NCBI GenBank assembly: GCA_022494885.1
Contig: JAGVSM010000931.1
Location: forward strand, 1-64,000
Length of the DNA: 64,000 bases
Direction of reading: 5' to 3'
From: Micrasema longulum
Lineage: Eukaryota > Arthropoda > Insecta > Trichoptera > Brachycentridae
The translations under genes were made by a program, and so were the position numbers. Below the pieces are notes generated by a model. The model saw only the letters and a program-made list of their open reading frames with translations. It was not told the origin of the DNA and did not search any database. Shown here piece after piece: positions 42,150-53,200 of this stretch (position 1 is its first letter; each line of letters opens with the position of its first letter).

Positions 42150-43300
42150 TTATAAAAAAGAAAAGATACATGAAAGAGATTCATGCCAAAGTAGTAGGAG
42201 AATCCTGCTCCGGAAAACCCCTTCGGATACATGGAACAGATCAATATCCAGAGCGATGTTGTTCAGCATAGCGGTAGCTCTTCCAACAGGCATAACCATT
42301 GGCAGGTTGGTCCTGTATATCGGAATATTAAACAATCTATGCCGACGCTGTCTTAGGTAATTATCAGGAACATACAAACCAATGCTCACCATAATCTCAG
42401 GATTATCGACAAAACCGCGCAACAATCGATAAAAATGTGTAGTCAAATACACATTCCTTCTAGTCTCTAAACTGTTGTAGCCAAGCATACCCTGGAGAAA
42501 CTCGGTCGGATAGAGCCAAGGATAATACCCGCACTCTCTCATGTAGAGATATCTCAGAAACTTCTTTTGGATTTTCTCTATCATAAGAGAGTACTTCAGT
42601 TCATGTGGCCCCCAAATCATCGAGCCACTCTCGAGTCTACTTCGCACCAAGGAGTTGTAAAGACTCAGTACTCAGTTCTCAGTACGCGGGTATTTTCAAA
42701 AACCCTGGCAGTACGCAGAACGAATCCCAACATCTTCAATGCATTACCACTGATTGTCTCTATGTGTTCATGAAATATCGGGGTACTCACAAATCTAACG
42801 CCTAGATCCTTAACATTTGACGTTCGTATCAGATTCTGGTCATTCATTTTGTAGTGAAAAAATAGAGTTTTTTGGGCTCCAGTGAAAGACGTGACCGAAC
42901 ACTTGGAAACATTAAACCTAAGTTTGTTACGCCTTCCCCATTCACATAAATTAGATAGATCCGCTTGGAGAAGACGAAAATCATCCAAAGTTGTCACCTT
43001 TAAGAATAGTTTTAAGTCATCCGCAAATAACAGAAAACGTAATTAATATTATTAATGAAAATAGAGAACAACAATGGACCCAGGTAAGAGCCTTGCGGGA
43101 CGCCCGAGAAAGTATAGAAACTCTCTGACGCAAAAAGACCATTTTGAGTATGTTCAAAGAGTTGTTGACAGGCTGGATTTTCTCCCTTGGAAGTTTTTTT
43201 AGATTTAAATTGGTTGCAACAGATTTGCTACAATTTGTCCAAACATTATGTCTCAATGATATGAAATATTTGTATATAACCACATACTGACTTTTCTATC
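42150..43300 (-). pseudogene. Non-LTR retrotransposon reverse transcriptase, C-terminal half, frameshifted
   Basis: In minus-strand order the pieces are FSGVPQGSYLGPLLFSIFIN (43120-43060), then after a frameshift LLFADDLKLFLK with an intact FADD catalytic box (near 43015), LCEWGRRNKLRFNVSKC, VKDLGVRFVST, and LVRSRLESGSMIWGP through YLRQRRHRLFNIPIY. At least two frameshifts make it non-functional. A Jockey/CR1-type family fits, but the clade is unresolved. Confidence 0.8.
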
Positions 43301-43469
43301 TTTACCGGTTTCGAGACATAACCGTCTCTTGGTCAGGACACCAATTAAACCAACATGCAAAACCCACTATGTGATACAAATATTAAATAACATTTAGTAA
43401 AATGTTTGACCTCAAAGTAAATGTTTTAAGTATTAATAAAATGGTACATTTTCATTCTTCTTTCTGTGC

Positions 43470-45200
43470 CATATCAGGTCTCCCCGACGTTGGCGATCAC
43501 TCAAGAGTAGGGAGTCCGGTCCTGGAACAACGCCTCAACGCCATGCTCTCCCGTCCAGTCGTGGATATTTCTCAGCCAGGACATCTGTCGCCTTCCAACT
43601 CCAGGCTTTCCCTCGATCTTCCCCATCATGATTAGCTGTAATAGCGCATATTTGCTTCCGCGCATGATATGGCCCAGATATGCGAGTTTTCTCTGTTTTA
43701 TTGAGGATAGTAGTTCTTTTTTGGCATTGGCTCATCTTAGCACCTCCACATTGGTCACTAAATCTGTCCACGGAATTCTCAACATTCTCCGGTGAAGCCA
43801 CATTTCAAAAGCTTCTAATCGGTTCATGGAGTTCACCTTGAGAGTCCATGTTTCAACCCCGTAGAGCAGTATTGACCACACATAGCACTTGACCATCCTC
43901 TGTCTCAGTTTTAAATTAAGACTATCACTGCAGAATAATGATTTCATCCCATTGAATGCAGATCGTTCTATCTCTATTCTGCATCTAATTTCCTTATCTG
44001 GATCCAGATCAGAAGTGATTTGACTGCCGAGATATTTAAAGTTAGTCACTCTCTCGATTGTTTGACCATTTATTGGCGATACAGCATTATTATGAGGGTT
44101 TCAGCTAAACACCATCATCTTTGTTTTAGCCACATTGATGTTCAAGCCCATTACTCTACCAGCTTCGTCAATTTTACTAAGGAGTTCCTGAAGGACACAT
44201 CGATTTACATTTACATTTTACATTACATTTTTTTTTTTTTTTGCACCACAACAGGCCAGGAGGCCTAATTACAGTGGTGAATTACATCACAGAGCACCCA
44301 GGCTTGAGAAAAATCACATTTTAATTTTTGTGTTCTCACCGGGAATCGAACCCGGAACCGTGCATGAATCAAGCGTCTTGACCACTACACCACGGAGGCC
44401 GCCACATGCGTTGTCAGCCAGGATAACGGTATCTTTGGCATATCTGATGTAATAGATAATTTCGCCGTTAATTCTTATTCCCTTTCTGACATCAGCGAAA
44501 GCATTCTTAAATATCCTGTCCGAGTATAAGTTAAAAAGTAAGGGCGATAATATGCAGCCTTGTCTCACTCCTTGCTTAATTGAAATACCTCTTGTTACAA
44601 TGTGGCCTAATCTTATTACAGCTGTCTGCTGCCAGTAAAGATTCTTTATGAAGTTAACATCCTTGTCATCCAGCTGGCACTCCTGTAACAGTTTTAGTAA
44701 TTTTAAGTGCTTTACTCTGTCGAATGCCTTCTCGTAGTTAATAAAGCAAGCAAAAACGTCTTTTTGCTGATCTCCACATTTTTGTAGAAGGACATTTATT
44801 CCAAATAGTGCTTCACGTGTACCAAAGGCCTTCCTAAATCCAAACTGGGCATTGTCCAAATCTTGTTCTCATTTGCCTCTTATTCGAGCATGAATAATTT
44901 TAAGGAGTATTTTGAGCATATGGCTCATAAGACTAATGAGTCGATAATCACTTCATTTTTTGGGATGCTGTTTTTTAGGTAGTGTGATAAATATTGACTG
45001 GAGCCATTCTAATGGAATTCTTCTTGTGTCATAAATTTTGTTAAAAAGTTTAATGATTTGATCAATGTTTTCTTCCTGGATAAGTTTTATCATTTCTACA
45101 GGGATTTCATCAAGTCCACTCGCTTGATTATTTTTTGATGTGGCTATAGCATGGAGAAGTTCAGACGTAGTAGGACCCTGATTTGGGATTGTCAAATCAA
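43470..45200 (-). pseudogene. Non-LTR retrotransposon reverse transcriptase (RTE-like), broken and SINE-interrupted
   Basis: In minus-strand order: LLHAIATSKNNQASGLDEIP (45160-45100), then NAQFGFRKAFGTREALFGI, CFINYEKAFDRVKHLKLL, GVRQGCILSPLLFNLYSD and YIRYAKDTVILADN. Next come FKYLGSQITSDLDPDKEIRC and RMLRIPWTDLVTNVEVL. The catalytic tyrosine box reads YAKD instead of the usual YADD. A SINE (44228-44403) is inserted just after it. The C-terminal end near 43640-43540 is frameshifted. A related fragment lies at 57690-58060. Confidence 0.82.
44228..44403 (-). mobile_element. tRNA-derived SINE, family C, inside a LINE
   Basis: The minus-strand head GGCCTCCGTGGTGTAGTGGT (A box) and GGTTCCGGGTTCGATTCCCG (B box) lead into a body ending in a long A run (T run at 44228-44242). 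It interrupts the reverse transcriptase just after the YAKD box. Confidence 0.75.
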
Positions 45201-45228
45201 AATTTTGTCTATCGTCTGCACATCTTCA

Positions 45229-45310
45229 TTTTCACACCTAATGGTGCATAGGGCACTGCATTGGTATACCAACTGCAGAGTATCTCGATCATTTTTTTTA
45301 CATGAAGGCA
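45229..45310 (-). mobile_element. SINE family A, 3'-tail fragment
   Basis: CACACCTAATGGTGCATAGG then GCACTGCATTGGTATACCAA matches the tail-side body of family A. The head is missing. Confidence 0.6.
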
Positions 45311-45867
45311 AGATAACTAGTCAATCTTCAGATGGCAGTATATAGAAACTATAAAATCCACGAGGCAGACAGAATAGTAGAAAGTGGTAAAATATGGTAC
45401 ATCTTCATTATTTAATAAAAGACTTAGTTATAATTATAAATATACTTTATTTTACCTAATCAACATACAGTCTTTTAACTTAGATCATACAAATATTTAC
45501 ACGAGTCCATATTTACAAATAATCGTCATAGTATTTTGACACTCTCAAAGTGTAAGCATTGGTTAAGATATAAAAATGTTTCCAAAAAATGTATGTGCCT
45601 TCCCACAAGATGGCGGCGAATTAAAAGAAAAAAATTAATACTTGCATTCTAATAATTTACCCAAATATTTCAATTTTGGGGGAATTTTTAAGGAGACAAA
45701 AATAACTAACTATTAGAAAATGAGAATTAAGTTGTGGTAGAATGGAGTCCGAGACACAAGTACCCTACACCCTGTTTCGACTTCAAGGGATAATTTATTA
45801 ACATGACGCAAGATCAGTTCACAAAAATGAATCTAGTGGTAACTTTGATAGTGTTCATATACCAAAA

Positions 45868-46059
45868 TCATTGGAAAGTAAAAAAGTTAAGAATTGAAAT
45901 GTGTTGAGGATAAATGTTGGTGAAGGACGCCTTGTGGACTTTTATCTGAGAGTAGCCATCAAGAAAAAACACTTGTCTGGGATTCTGGTTGTATTTTACA
46001 CATAGAACCGTAGTCTTCATCTGCCTGGGTACAATTTCATTTCTCTCACGCCTATGCAT
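45868..46059 (-). repeat. Repeat-derived ORF of unknown family
   Basis: The minus strand has a 63-codon frame with MKTTVLCVKYNQNPRQVFFL then DGYSQIKVHKASF. Part of the DNA recurs in decayed form at 40440-40530, so it is probably from a mobile element. Function unknown. Confidence 0.3.
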
Positions 46060-46331
46060 ATAGACTCAAAAGTCACAGTCAGTTGATCACCATCCTCAGA
46101 CATCACAAAGAATTTGGTAAGTACGAGATTTTATTTTGTAAGACATTCAATGTGTTTGACCACCATAAGTAATCATTCGAGGTGATCGAGTAAGCTCTTT
46201 CGAGAAGATTTTGACGTCTTTTCTGCAATTTTAATTTTCTTTATTAGCACCGGTGTTGAAACTTGGGAAGTTGCCTTTCGTTTCATCATCTGTAATGAAA
46301 AATACTTTGCAGTGAAAAATACAGTACACAA

Positions 46332-46735
46332 TGAGGAGTGCTATGGAATATTGGATTTAGAAATGTTTTCTTGCACGCGGTAAAAGATATAACATTTGGT
46401 TGTAAGTGAAGTTTCTCAAAAATGTATGAAAAAAATTATAAAAATACTGATTTAAAAAAAATAACTACATTAAAACTTCATAAGTTCTAGTGAACAGCCA
46501 TTCAGAATAGTCTATCAATAATGTGTTTGGATATATTAAAACTATTGTGTGTTTTGGTAAATTAACTTTTTATATGTCAGGATAACTCACGGACGACAAC
46601 AAGTGATGTCACGAGCGGAGTAATTTTAAAATTACAAAACTTAAAAAAATCACAGAGATAATAATACGATACATAAAAGTTTTTTTTTTATTAGTTCGAT
46701 ATTCGATAAACAAATAAAAAACCACTAACTTCCCC
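46332..46735. mobile_element. GAGGAAGTTC MITE copy
   Basis: It starts GAGGAGTGCTATGG, includes AACAAGTGATGTCACGAGCG and ends CTAACTTCCCC. Two thirds of each terminal repeat remain. Confidence 0.6.
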
Positions 46736-47005
46736 ATTTGATAATTATGTTGGTTTTTTATAATAATTGTTATTAAATTTTTATGCATGGGAGTTTTAAA
46801 AATAATAATTAAAAATGGTTAAATATTACATTATCATTAGGACAACCTTACATTAGGCCCAATTAGCCTTTAAGTGTGATATGCATATTTATACTGCAAA
46901 GAATTAGAAAGAAAAAACAAGAACATAAATTAAGTTATTTACATGTTTGCAATTGCCCTAAATTGAAATATTTGAGAGAATCACAATCATGCAAATATTC
47001 TTTCT

Positions 47006-47018
47006 TTTATTTTTTATT
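47006..47018 (-). terminator. Candidate claspin polyadenylation signals
   Basis: Two overlapping-range AATAAA hexamers on the minus strand (47006-47011 and 47013-47018) lie 10-20 bases after the stop codon. If used, the 3' UTR would be very short. Other downstream signals may be used instead. Confidence 0.35.
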
Positions 47019-47026
47019 GAATAAAT

Positions 47027-47236
47027 CTACTTCTTGACCTTAGTTTCTTCATTGAGGGAATCGTTACAAGGGGGGCTGACTGTTGCGAAGACAAAGTTCT
47101 TCTTCTTTCCCGGGGCGAGGGAGCTCATGTTGGTCGGCTCCTCGGAGTCCTGCGGCGCCGGGCCATTCTTGGTCAGTAAGGCCAGTCTGTTCATGGCCGC
47201 CTGGCCTCGCGACAGGAAACTGCCGCGGGCATTATT
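47027..47236 (-). CDS. Claspin: Claspin last exon, C-terminus
   Basis: 69 codons and a TAG (47027-47029) encode NNARGSFLSRGQAAMNRLAL, then KKKNFVFATVSP and a lysine-rich end. The SFLSRG and NFVFxxxSP motifs match the C-terminal end of claspins. Confidence 0.9.
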   Translation of the reverse strand, partial: NNARGSFLSRGQAAMNRLALLTKNGPAPQDSEEPTNMSSLAPGKKKNFVFATVSPPCNDSLNEETKVKK

Positions 47237-50200
47237 CTGGAAATTGACAATAAATAAAACTAAAGGAGTTCCGGAGTTCATTTTAAGCTTTGAATGGCAT
47301 ATTTAACTCAAAACCGACTTTTTTAGGGTTAGTGACGTTTGACTGAACGGCAACAATATTTTCAAAAAAATATAAAAATGCCAAAAATGAATATGGAAAT
47401 CAACAACCTATAAGCAGAATGGTGAATGTTACACAGTGTAAAGTGATCATTTAACCGTTGACATTTAAGAGATTTTCAGTTCTGTAAATGCCATATTATA
47501 TTCTCAACAGCTTCATCTCTGTTGAAAAATGTATATAAATATTAACCTTTCCCAGGACAGTAAGTCCTAAAAACTTCCGCGTGTTACGGTGCTGTGTAGT
47601 CACTACACATGCAAAAAATGCGAGATTTTAAATGGTAAAAGTGTAATATTCATCGGCAATTGCTTCAATTATTTATAGTTGAAGTCAAAAGTGATGATAT
47701 TTTTAATCTAATTGCTAAAAACATTAATTCATACTCTCAGTGCAGGCAAAAGGACCGCCCCCAACGAAAGCCGGACATCTACTAACGCATACTAATGCAG
47801 CTAACAGGCGTCAGGAGAAGTATAAGAAACTTTGCTGTTCGCGCGTGTGACGCATAAAAATTGACTCTCTCGCTCCCAAATATACCCGTATTATCGAGAG
47901 TGAGACGTAAAGAGTGTTTGATACAATTATATATTAGGATTACTCTTTTACTAAGAACGCAACATGCAACACATTGGTAAACTTTCTATTGCATTGGTGA
48001 TATCTCCGATTTTTGACTAAACTGTTTTTATGTTCCCAATAAGCATTAATTATTTAATAAAAAAAACATTTTTATCGATACGTAAATGTATAACGAAGGA
48101 ATACCGAAAATCTCAACCCATCATTTATTATATTAATGGAGATATTAAAGTTATTAGATCTAATGTGTACTAGCTACACATCACCGGAAAGGGAGAGTTA
48201 ATATTAATCCTTATGAAATCTAGAATGAGTCCATAAGAATTTTGACATAATCAAAATATTATTAAAATGGCATCATGGCCTTGGAATAATTTTTCAATTT
48301 GCAAACTCACCTGCATTAAAAACGGCTTTTTCACTGGTAAGGGAAGATCATTATTGATTCTCTTCATGGTCATTATTCCTTCACCCGTGTCTTTCTCACA
48401 ATTCCCGTTAGATATTTTGGAAACTTCAGCAGACGTATCATCAACAGTTTTCGAGATTTTTACTAAAGATGACTTTGTAAAAGAATTTCTCGAAAATGAA
48501 CACGACTTTTTCTCACTTCCCTGAGAAGTATTTGCCTGTGAGTTTTCTTTTTCCTGTGGGTAAGTAAATTGAGAACATATTTAGTGTTGCAAGTAACAGT
48601 AGGAAGTACATAATTTCAAACTTAATAAAAAAGCAAATCAGATTTATTTGACAATTGATATTATGTAATTTTATTTTGAATTACAAAGTAACTCAAAACA
48701 AGTTTTTTTAAATATTTTTTTTTTATTAATCAATATATTTCATAAATGGTATGTTTTAAAAATTATATACAAATCTACTTTTATACATCTAGTAAATGTT
48801 ATAACTTTAACTCTCCAAAAAAATAGACTATAGTCCTTAAAATATAGCTTGATTAGAATGACAGTTGTCAGCAAAAGTGACGACATGACTTTGTAGTAAC
48901 GTCTAAGGAGTGATTTATATTGACACACGAAAAATCATTCAGCATGTTGATTTATTTTTTTAATACAATGCTTGACATATAAATCAATATAATTACATGA
49001 AATCAGCTTTAAAACATTAAAAAACTAAAATAAACCTAATTATTAACGACGTTCTTACAAGGATACGTCATTTTGGAAAAATGTTAGAGATGGATGGAAT
49101 GAAAATCGATCGAATAAAAAATAATTCATCTGTTGTTGTTCATGAAAAAAGTATTTAACGTCTTATTTTTTTTAGTAAATAATTGTCTTAAACACTATAA
49201 GTTTGTTTTTGCGTTTTTATATCAATTTTCGGAAACAGAGTCTCATGTTTGCATGAAAAAACTGATAAAATCGATTTGATCGGTACATGATCAGTGATCG
49301 GTGATTTCCCATCACTAATGACATTAGTTTGGCAGCTGTCATTTTAATCAAGCTATATTTTAAGGACTATGATTCTTGTGCTTGGAGAGTGACTTACACT
49401 ATTATAGTTATTTATTTATTACAATTTATATAATTTTGAATACTCGAGTATATAAGAAAAAAAAAAAAAAAACTTATAGGATATAAAAGGAAAAACAGAC
49501 AATAATATTACATTCATACTAATTAAAATTGAATGCAGTTTTTACACTTGTTCAAATTTTTTTTATTGGTATTCGTAGTATGTGATATTTCCCTATTACA
49601 AAAACAATTTTTATTTTAGAAACCAGATGCCGGTCGCAACACAAAATTTGAACTAATTCTGAACTTCTTTGTTGATTAACCCGTTTGGTACTAATGATCC
49701 CATTTGGGACTCATTACTATTTATCGAATCGATCAAAAATTTACAGTGTAAATGTTGATGGATGCAGAAAACAAGACAGACCTAGAAAGACATGGCATGA
49801 CCAAAGGCAACAAATACTTGAATAATTGGCGCGCATGCATGATAATATCTACTAATGTAGAGGAAGCAAAATCTGAATGCAAAGACAGAGTCATATGGTG
49901 TTCTGTCCTCTCTGATGACGTAATGGTTTCTTGTAGTTTAATTTATATTTACACAATATTATTTTTGGTATGTGTATATATATTTACATATTTATATATA
50001 TAGAGTCTTAGCTACATAAATAAAGTAATTTGCTTTAATACTTAACCTCAATATCAAATACATAGATGGCGCTCCAAACGCGCTAGCGAAAGCTTTCCTT
50101 GTTTCATGACATATATACAAAAACCAAAAATGTCACCGATATGGATATTCGCTAATAAGCGGAATGGGGAATGTTGTAGAATTCTACATAAAAGTGGCCA

Positions 50201-53200
50201 CTTGAACCCAACCTATGACAGGTCATAAGCCCTGTAAACGCTCGAATATCCATAATCTTGAAACAAAAATTCTACCCATCTCTGTAGTGATATAAATAAT
50301 AATTTATAATTATTTATTTATATTTTTCTCCATTATAAACTATGATTAATACCTCACTGGGGTTACCCGTGCCGAGGACACTTAAAAATATACTATTAAA
50401 AAATACTTTTACTTTTAAGAATAAACAAAGAAGAATGAAATGTTCAGACAGTTTTAAGCACTACATATTTATGTTTATAATTAATTTACGTACATCTATA
50501 TTATTTATATTACAAAACGCACATTGCAAGAACAAAAACATAACATAAGCTATACATTTGTGGAGCAGTTGATTCAATATTGGTTTGGGCGAATGAGACA
50601 ATCTGTCTTACTTCTACCTAACTCCACTATCCATTTTTATTAGTTTTATATTATTTGTTATGCTCGGCACTTAACGTTTATTTTTTAGATATTTTGGTAG
50701 GCAGGAAGTAATTGCGATGTAGTAATAAACCCACATAAACTTTGCACTAAAGTTTAGTAAATAATATTACCATAAGTTGTCTGAGAAAGGTCTCACGTTC
50801 ATGCCTCTGTTTCCGCCATTGCTCTTCTGACTGTAGATCATCCAATCCACCATCCAGATCATCATCCAAAGCAGCCGCACCAGCTTCCACACTATTATCT
50901 GAAAGGAAATTTAATAAAGTAATGAAAGAAAATCAAGCAAATTCTTCCGCTTAGGCTCTGTCAGTGCCCAGGGGAAAAACAAAATTGGTTTAATCAATTA
51001 CATTTACCAGTGCTCTCAATGAGAAGTTCAGTGCTATGGGAAATCGGATACAAAAAAGTTTTCTTACATGTGGTAAAAATTAGAGCATTTAATTGTATGG
51101 CGAAATTTCTCTAAAATGTATGAAAAATTCAGGTTGTGGTCCTGTGGCTGGCGTTGCGGACTCGCGGATAAGAGGTCCGAGGTTTGAATCCCACTCTACC
51201 CCAGCTTGATTCCCATTTTCCAATAGTAAGGTATTTATAACTCAATGAAAATGGCCCCAAAATTGAAATATTTGGGATATTCATAAGAATGCAAAACATT
51301 TCTTTAAAAAAATGAACTACGTCACAGGTTCTTCCAAATCAACCAATGATAGAGCGTTGTCATGGATTTCCGGTTCCTAGGAGGCCAACTCAGCAATCAG
51401 CAGAACTCACTGACTAGAACTTGCAACATTACGGGCGGAGTAATTACAAAACTTTAAAAAATCACAGTGCAGATATACGATACATAAAAACCCTTTTTTT
51501 TTATTGACTTAGTTTGGTAGTACATAAAAATAAAAATAAACTTTATTAACTCATTTCTCATTCCATTGTACTTTATTTTGACAAACTGCAATAACCAATA
51601 TTTACAAACATATTAATTAAATAAAATTTTTCATTGAAGTAAATTTAATAGAACATTGTTTTTTTAAGTAAACAAATAAATAACTATTAATTTGAAGTAA
51701 ATATAAACCTTGTACATTATAAGCAAAGTAAAAACTTATGCAACTCTCATATAAATATTGACAGTACGTCAACTAATATATTTTAATGTAATGTTTTTTG
51801 TTCACAAAATGATTAATGGTTATACCTCAAAAGAGTTAACTCAAAAGGTTTTTTCTAATCAATGTGAACACGTATATAAAACAAGAAATAAACATAAAGT
51901 AAGACTACCATTTCATAGGGAAACAAGTACACAGAACTCATTGATGCACCGAGCTGTACAGTTATATTATAAGGAAATACTATTGGAAATAAGAGAGCAA
52001 AAAAATATTATTTCATTTAAATGTCAATTAAAAAAACATGTGTTTAGCAGATAAGTTTTAAAAAGTAATCTTATTCGTGTTAGCTTTATAGAAGTTTTCT
52101 TTTTAAGTGTATGTATATCGTTTGAAAAATGTTAATAATATGTTTTAATAATAATTAGATATAAGTTAATATTAGGACATTCATTAATTATGTTTGTACT
52201 ATTTAAAGACAAAATAAAAAAATAAATATATATTTGAATTTTTTTTTTTTAATTACCAATATTTTTCCACTTAAACTTCCTCTCTCTTGTTCCGCCTTCC
52301 ATATCATCTTCCAGTAACATTTCTTGCAGCATCTGAACCTCTCTTTTATCATCATCTAAAATTTGGCGTCTGAAAATTCAAATAAAGGAGCTTTATGTAA
52401 ACATGGCGTGAAATGTAAAACTAATTTTAAAATTTACAGAAAAAACAATAAAAAACTAACACGATTTTTGCTAAAAGATGATTGGTCTACTACATTGTCC
52501 ATAAGAACAATAGAGAAATAATTCGTCATTTATAATTATGAATTAATAACAACCATATTAAACCATTAGAAACTGTTCAAAAATTTATCTTGATAATAAT
52601 GCTTTCCAATTGTTCCAAGAAGCTAAACTTTTGGAATTAAGACAAATATATTGTTTTCAATTTTAAAAATATATATTTGAGAACCAAAATGTATTTACAA
52701 GTAATTCAAATAGATCAAGTCAAAGAAGGAATGTGTGCTAGAAATACCTTATTGTGAAACGAGGCTAGGACAGATACATGCATATTTTATAGGCCCAAAA
52801 TTTTTTAATTCTTTTTTACTGATAATATTTCATTGATCCATAACATTCAAAATTTTCCTTCTTTTAAAAAATACTCACTATCCTGGATTCAAATTAAAGA
52901 TATTAACTCTTTTTTTCTATGATATTTTTTGTTGCCCTTTAATATTTGGAATATTTTAATGTTTTTTTTATATTCTTTTATTTCCTTTTTTAATTACTTT
53001 AAAATATAAAAGTACTTTCTAATCTTTAACAGAATATTTTCTTTTCTTTTTCTTATATTACACAAAAATATTATACCTGTCTATTTATTATAGGAGCAAA
53101 AAGTTCATAAACATTTCTTGTATTTTTTGTTTAATATTTTTATTGTTAATATGTATTTAACTGCTATGTAATTATTCTTTATTTTTTTAATATTCTGTTT

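Larger units (their letters stand above)
39141..47026. other. Intergenic region between the phosphatase promoter side and the claspin 3' end
   Basis: The part next to 39140 should hold the phosphatase 5' UTR and promoter; no specific promoter element can be named. Most of the rest is repeats and LINE fragments, listed separately. Nothing nameable is seen at 39330-40440, 41320-41630, 45420-45860 and 46060-46330. An AAGATGGCGGCGAA string at about 45609 is isolated. Confidence 0.5.
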
